Below, one piece after another: positions 7,270 to 8,190 of a stretch of DNA of 8,190 nucleotides (positions are counted from its first letter, which is position 1; the number at the start of each line of letters is the position of its first letter). The notes beneath the pieces were generated by a model. It was given only the letters and a program-made list of their open reading frames with translations, had not been told where the DNA came from and did no database searches. The stretch lies in the NCBI GenBank assembly GCA_003224665.1, contig QHZM01000262.1, forward strand, positions 1 to 8,190, given 5' to 3'. Position numbers and translations under genes: made by a program. This DNA comes from Acidobacteriota bacterium. GTDB lineage: Bacteria > Acidobacteriota > Terriglobia > UBA7540.

Positions 7270-7298
7270 AATATACAAGATTTGAATGCGGAAGACAA
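7270..7298 (-). promoter_or_regulatory. Sigma70-like promoter of the exporter operon
   Basis: On the minus strand TTGTCT (7298-7293) and TATATT (7275-7270) are 17 bases apart. They match the -35 consensus in four of six positions and the -10 consensus in five of six. A start near 7263 would give a leader of about 50 bases before the adaptor ATG at 7213. No clear operator repeat is visible around it. Confidence 0.5.
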
Positions 7299-7333
7299 AT
7301 ACTGCGGCAGGGTTGGAATCAGCGGAGCCAAAT

Positions 7334-7353
7334 CGAAGGGATCTCGCCCTTCG
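7334..7353 (-). terminator. Hairpin upstream of the exporter promoter, possible weak terminator
   Basis: A perfect 7-bp stem (CGAAGGG/CCCTTCG) with a 6-base loop lies about 35 bases upstream of the exporter -35 box. On the minus strand it is followed by ATTTGG, only a weak T-tract. It could insulate the exporter from transcription coming from the GIY-YIG gene. Confidence 0.3.
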
Positions 7354-7447
7354 TGCACGGTCGGAGGTGGTGTTCTTGTTCTAGCCCCGGCTGCATTGTG
7401 CTTGCACGGTTGGGAAATCCGACACAATCGAACCTGCAGACCTTTAA

Positions 7448-7467
7448 TGCTGGCCAGTTAGCCAGCA
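7448..7467. repeat. Perfect 7-bp inverted repeat
   Basis: TGCTGGC and GCCAGCA flank a 6-base loop. There is no T-run on either side, so it is not a convincing terminator. It could be a protein-binding site or an mRNA 3' structure about 240 bases after the GIY-YIG stop. Confidence 0.35.
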
Positions 7468-7708
7468 GCAGATCAAATGTACACTCGGGCATTCGGCACT
7501 GCGCTCGTCGCGGTTCAGATACGGCCTCCAGGGAGATGTCGGAGCCTGGGACTGGCGACCGACCGGAGACCACGATGAGATCTCCCAGAAGGGGATTTCT
7601 CGATCGCGTGGGAAAATTGCGGGCCAACTCTCGGGCCGGCGCACCTGAACTGGTGGCGTAACTTCCGAGTACGCCGTGATCCGACCGTAATCCTTGCCGC
7701 GACGAGCG

Positions 7709-8140
7709 TCAATCCCAATCGTGGAACCCTGCCCTCTTGATCGGCCAATCTCCAGTGCAGTGCACACGGAGCCCCGGGCGATATCCTCGCGATTGAGTGC
7801 TTGCAATGTTTGCTGCCGGCTGGAGCCTCATTATAAGCAGACTCTCCACGAGCGAAAGAAGCTCACTCGAGCGCCGACGCCCCTCTTCCAAAACGAGATC
7901 GCCCTGAAGGACGCGGAAGGAGTCAACGTCGTACCTTCGACAGAGATAGTCGCAGAGGTCAGCCTTGTGATCGCCGTAGAGCCGTTGGCGCACTGTTTGA
8001 TAGTCTGCCTTTCCGATGTAGAGGAGCCAGTTACGATCCGGATGCAAGTAGGCGTACAGACAGAAGTTCGCACGCCAAGCAGGATCGCGGTCGTCGTCCA
8101 GCTCGTGCCAAGGGATCTCTACTTTGAGGATCTCGGTCAA
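7709..8140 (-). CDS. Small stand-alone GIY-YIG-type protein
   Basis: The 143-residue product fits a minimal GIY-YIG nuclease fold. The paired strands read CLYAYLHP (27-34) and WLLYIGKA (38-45, holding the YIG triad). They are followed by a helix with Arg51 and Arg53 (VRQRL), a catalytic-type Glu99 in VESLLIMRLQP, and Asn111 in PAANIAS. The first triad is YAY and not GIY, a common kind of variation. There is no extra DNA-binding domain, unlike UvrC or homing endonucleases, so the target is unknown; nuclease activity is inferred from the fold. The start must be TTG at 8140, because an in-frame TGA lies four codons upstream and no ATG or GTG precedes the domain. No good ribosome binding site is seen. 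The gene starts 19 bases after an attC-like GTTAGGT. It is separated by over 450 bases from the exporter operon and is probably unrelated to it. Confidence 0.72.
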   Translation of the reverse strand: MTEILKVEIPWHELDDDRDPAWRANFCLYAYLHPDRNWLLYIGKADYQTVRQRLYGDHKADLCDYLCRRYDVDSFRVLQGDLVLEEGRRRSSELLSLVESLLIMRLQPAANIASTQSRGYRPGLRVHCTGDWPIKRAGFHDWD

Positions 8141-8159
8141 CGCGTTAGCTCACGGCGCT

Positions 8160-8190
8160 ACCTAACGACTCTGGGGCTCAGCCGCGTGCG
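8160..8190 (-). repeat. attC-right-half-like sequence at the window edge
   Basis: On the minus strand GCGGCTGAGCC followed by GTTAGGT (8166-8160, matching the integron R' consensus GTTRRRY) precedes the GIY-YIG start by 19 bases, the spacing typical of a gene cassette. The other half would lie beyond the window, so this cannot be confirmed. It shares CCTAACGA and a GGCTC-AGCCG core with the element at 2765-2797. Confidence 0.3.

Larger units (their letters stand above)
7299..7708. other. Intergenic region with two hairpins, no recognisable gene
   Basis: About 400 bases separate the GIY-YIG gene from the exporter promoter. Several overlapping open frames of 77-120 codons exist on both strands, but none has a recognisable domain. 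Their Arg/Pro/Ser-rich translations look like chance frames in GC-rich DNA. Two perfect 7-bp hairpins are present, at 7334-7353 and 7448-7467. Confidence 0.5.

Noticed and set aside
7415..7445. GCAGGTTCGATT on the minus strand resembling a tRNA T-arm
   Set aside because: The bases after the loop do not pair with the 5' stem, and no other tRNA arms or acceptor stem are present.
7444..7806. Minus-strand frame of 120 codons overlapping the end of the GIY-YIG gene
   Set aside because: It overlaps a better-supported gene in another frame, has no domain and looks like chance sequence; I found no frameshift that would join it to a known protein.
1..8190. CRISPR arrays, insertion sequences, rRNA or intact tRNA
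   Set aside because: I saw no regularly spaced direct repeats, no transposase motifs and no conserved RNA cores on either strand.

Overview
This GC-rich window (roughly 60 % GC by eye) most likely comes from a soil-type member of the Acidobacteriota. That rests on the style of the PilZ domain (its ending with WGIEFPPDDW followed by a Pro/Ala linker) and on the adaptor-ATPase-permease-permease operon, both of which I associate with that phylum. It is recognition from memory, not a database result. Every gene I can support lies on the minus strand, so read from right to left.

Layout, right to left. (1) 7709-8140 is a small stand-alone GIY-YIG-type protein with a TTG start. Just upstream, at the window edge, is a sequence resembling the right half of an integron attC site. 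(2) 7214-7708 is non-coding as far as I can tell. It contains two perfect hairpins and a good sigma70-like promoter (7270-7298) facing the next gene. (3) 7213-2913 is a tight four-gene operon: a HlyD/MacA-type periplasmic adaptor, a MacB/LolD-type ATPase, and two different MacB/FtsX-type permeases. Junctions are 10 nt, a 4-nt ATGA overlap, and a 2-nt gap (or a 4-nt overlap if a GTG start is used). Together these should form an ABC-driven export machine spanning the inner membrane and periplasm. No outer-membrane TolC partner is present in the window. (4) 2497-2912 is about 400 bases without a recognisable gene; it holds an attC-left-half-like hairpin at 2765-2797. (5) 2458-82 is a PilZ domain followed by a Pro/Ala linker and about 640 residues of alpha-helical coiled coil. 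As read, it is split over two frames by what looks like a single extra base (or a two-base loss) near 2070-2105. Its promoter has its -10 box only 9 nt from the ATG, so the mRNA is probably leaderless.

Most unusual items: the very long cysteine-free coiled coil attached to a PilZ domain with a degenerate c-di-GMP motif, broken at the linker; the DELTG (instead of DEPTG) Walker B region in the exporter ATPase; and the two attC-like half sites. I see no CRISPR array, tRNA, rRNA or intact mobile element.
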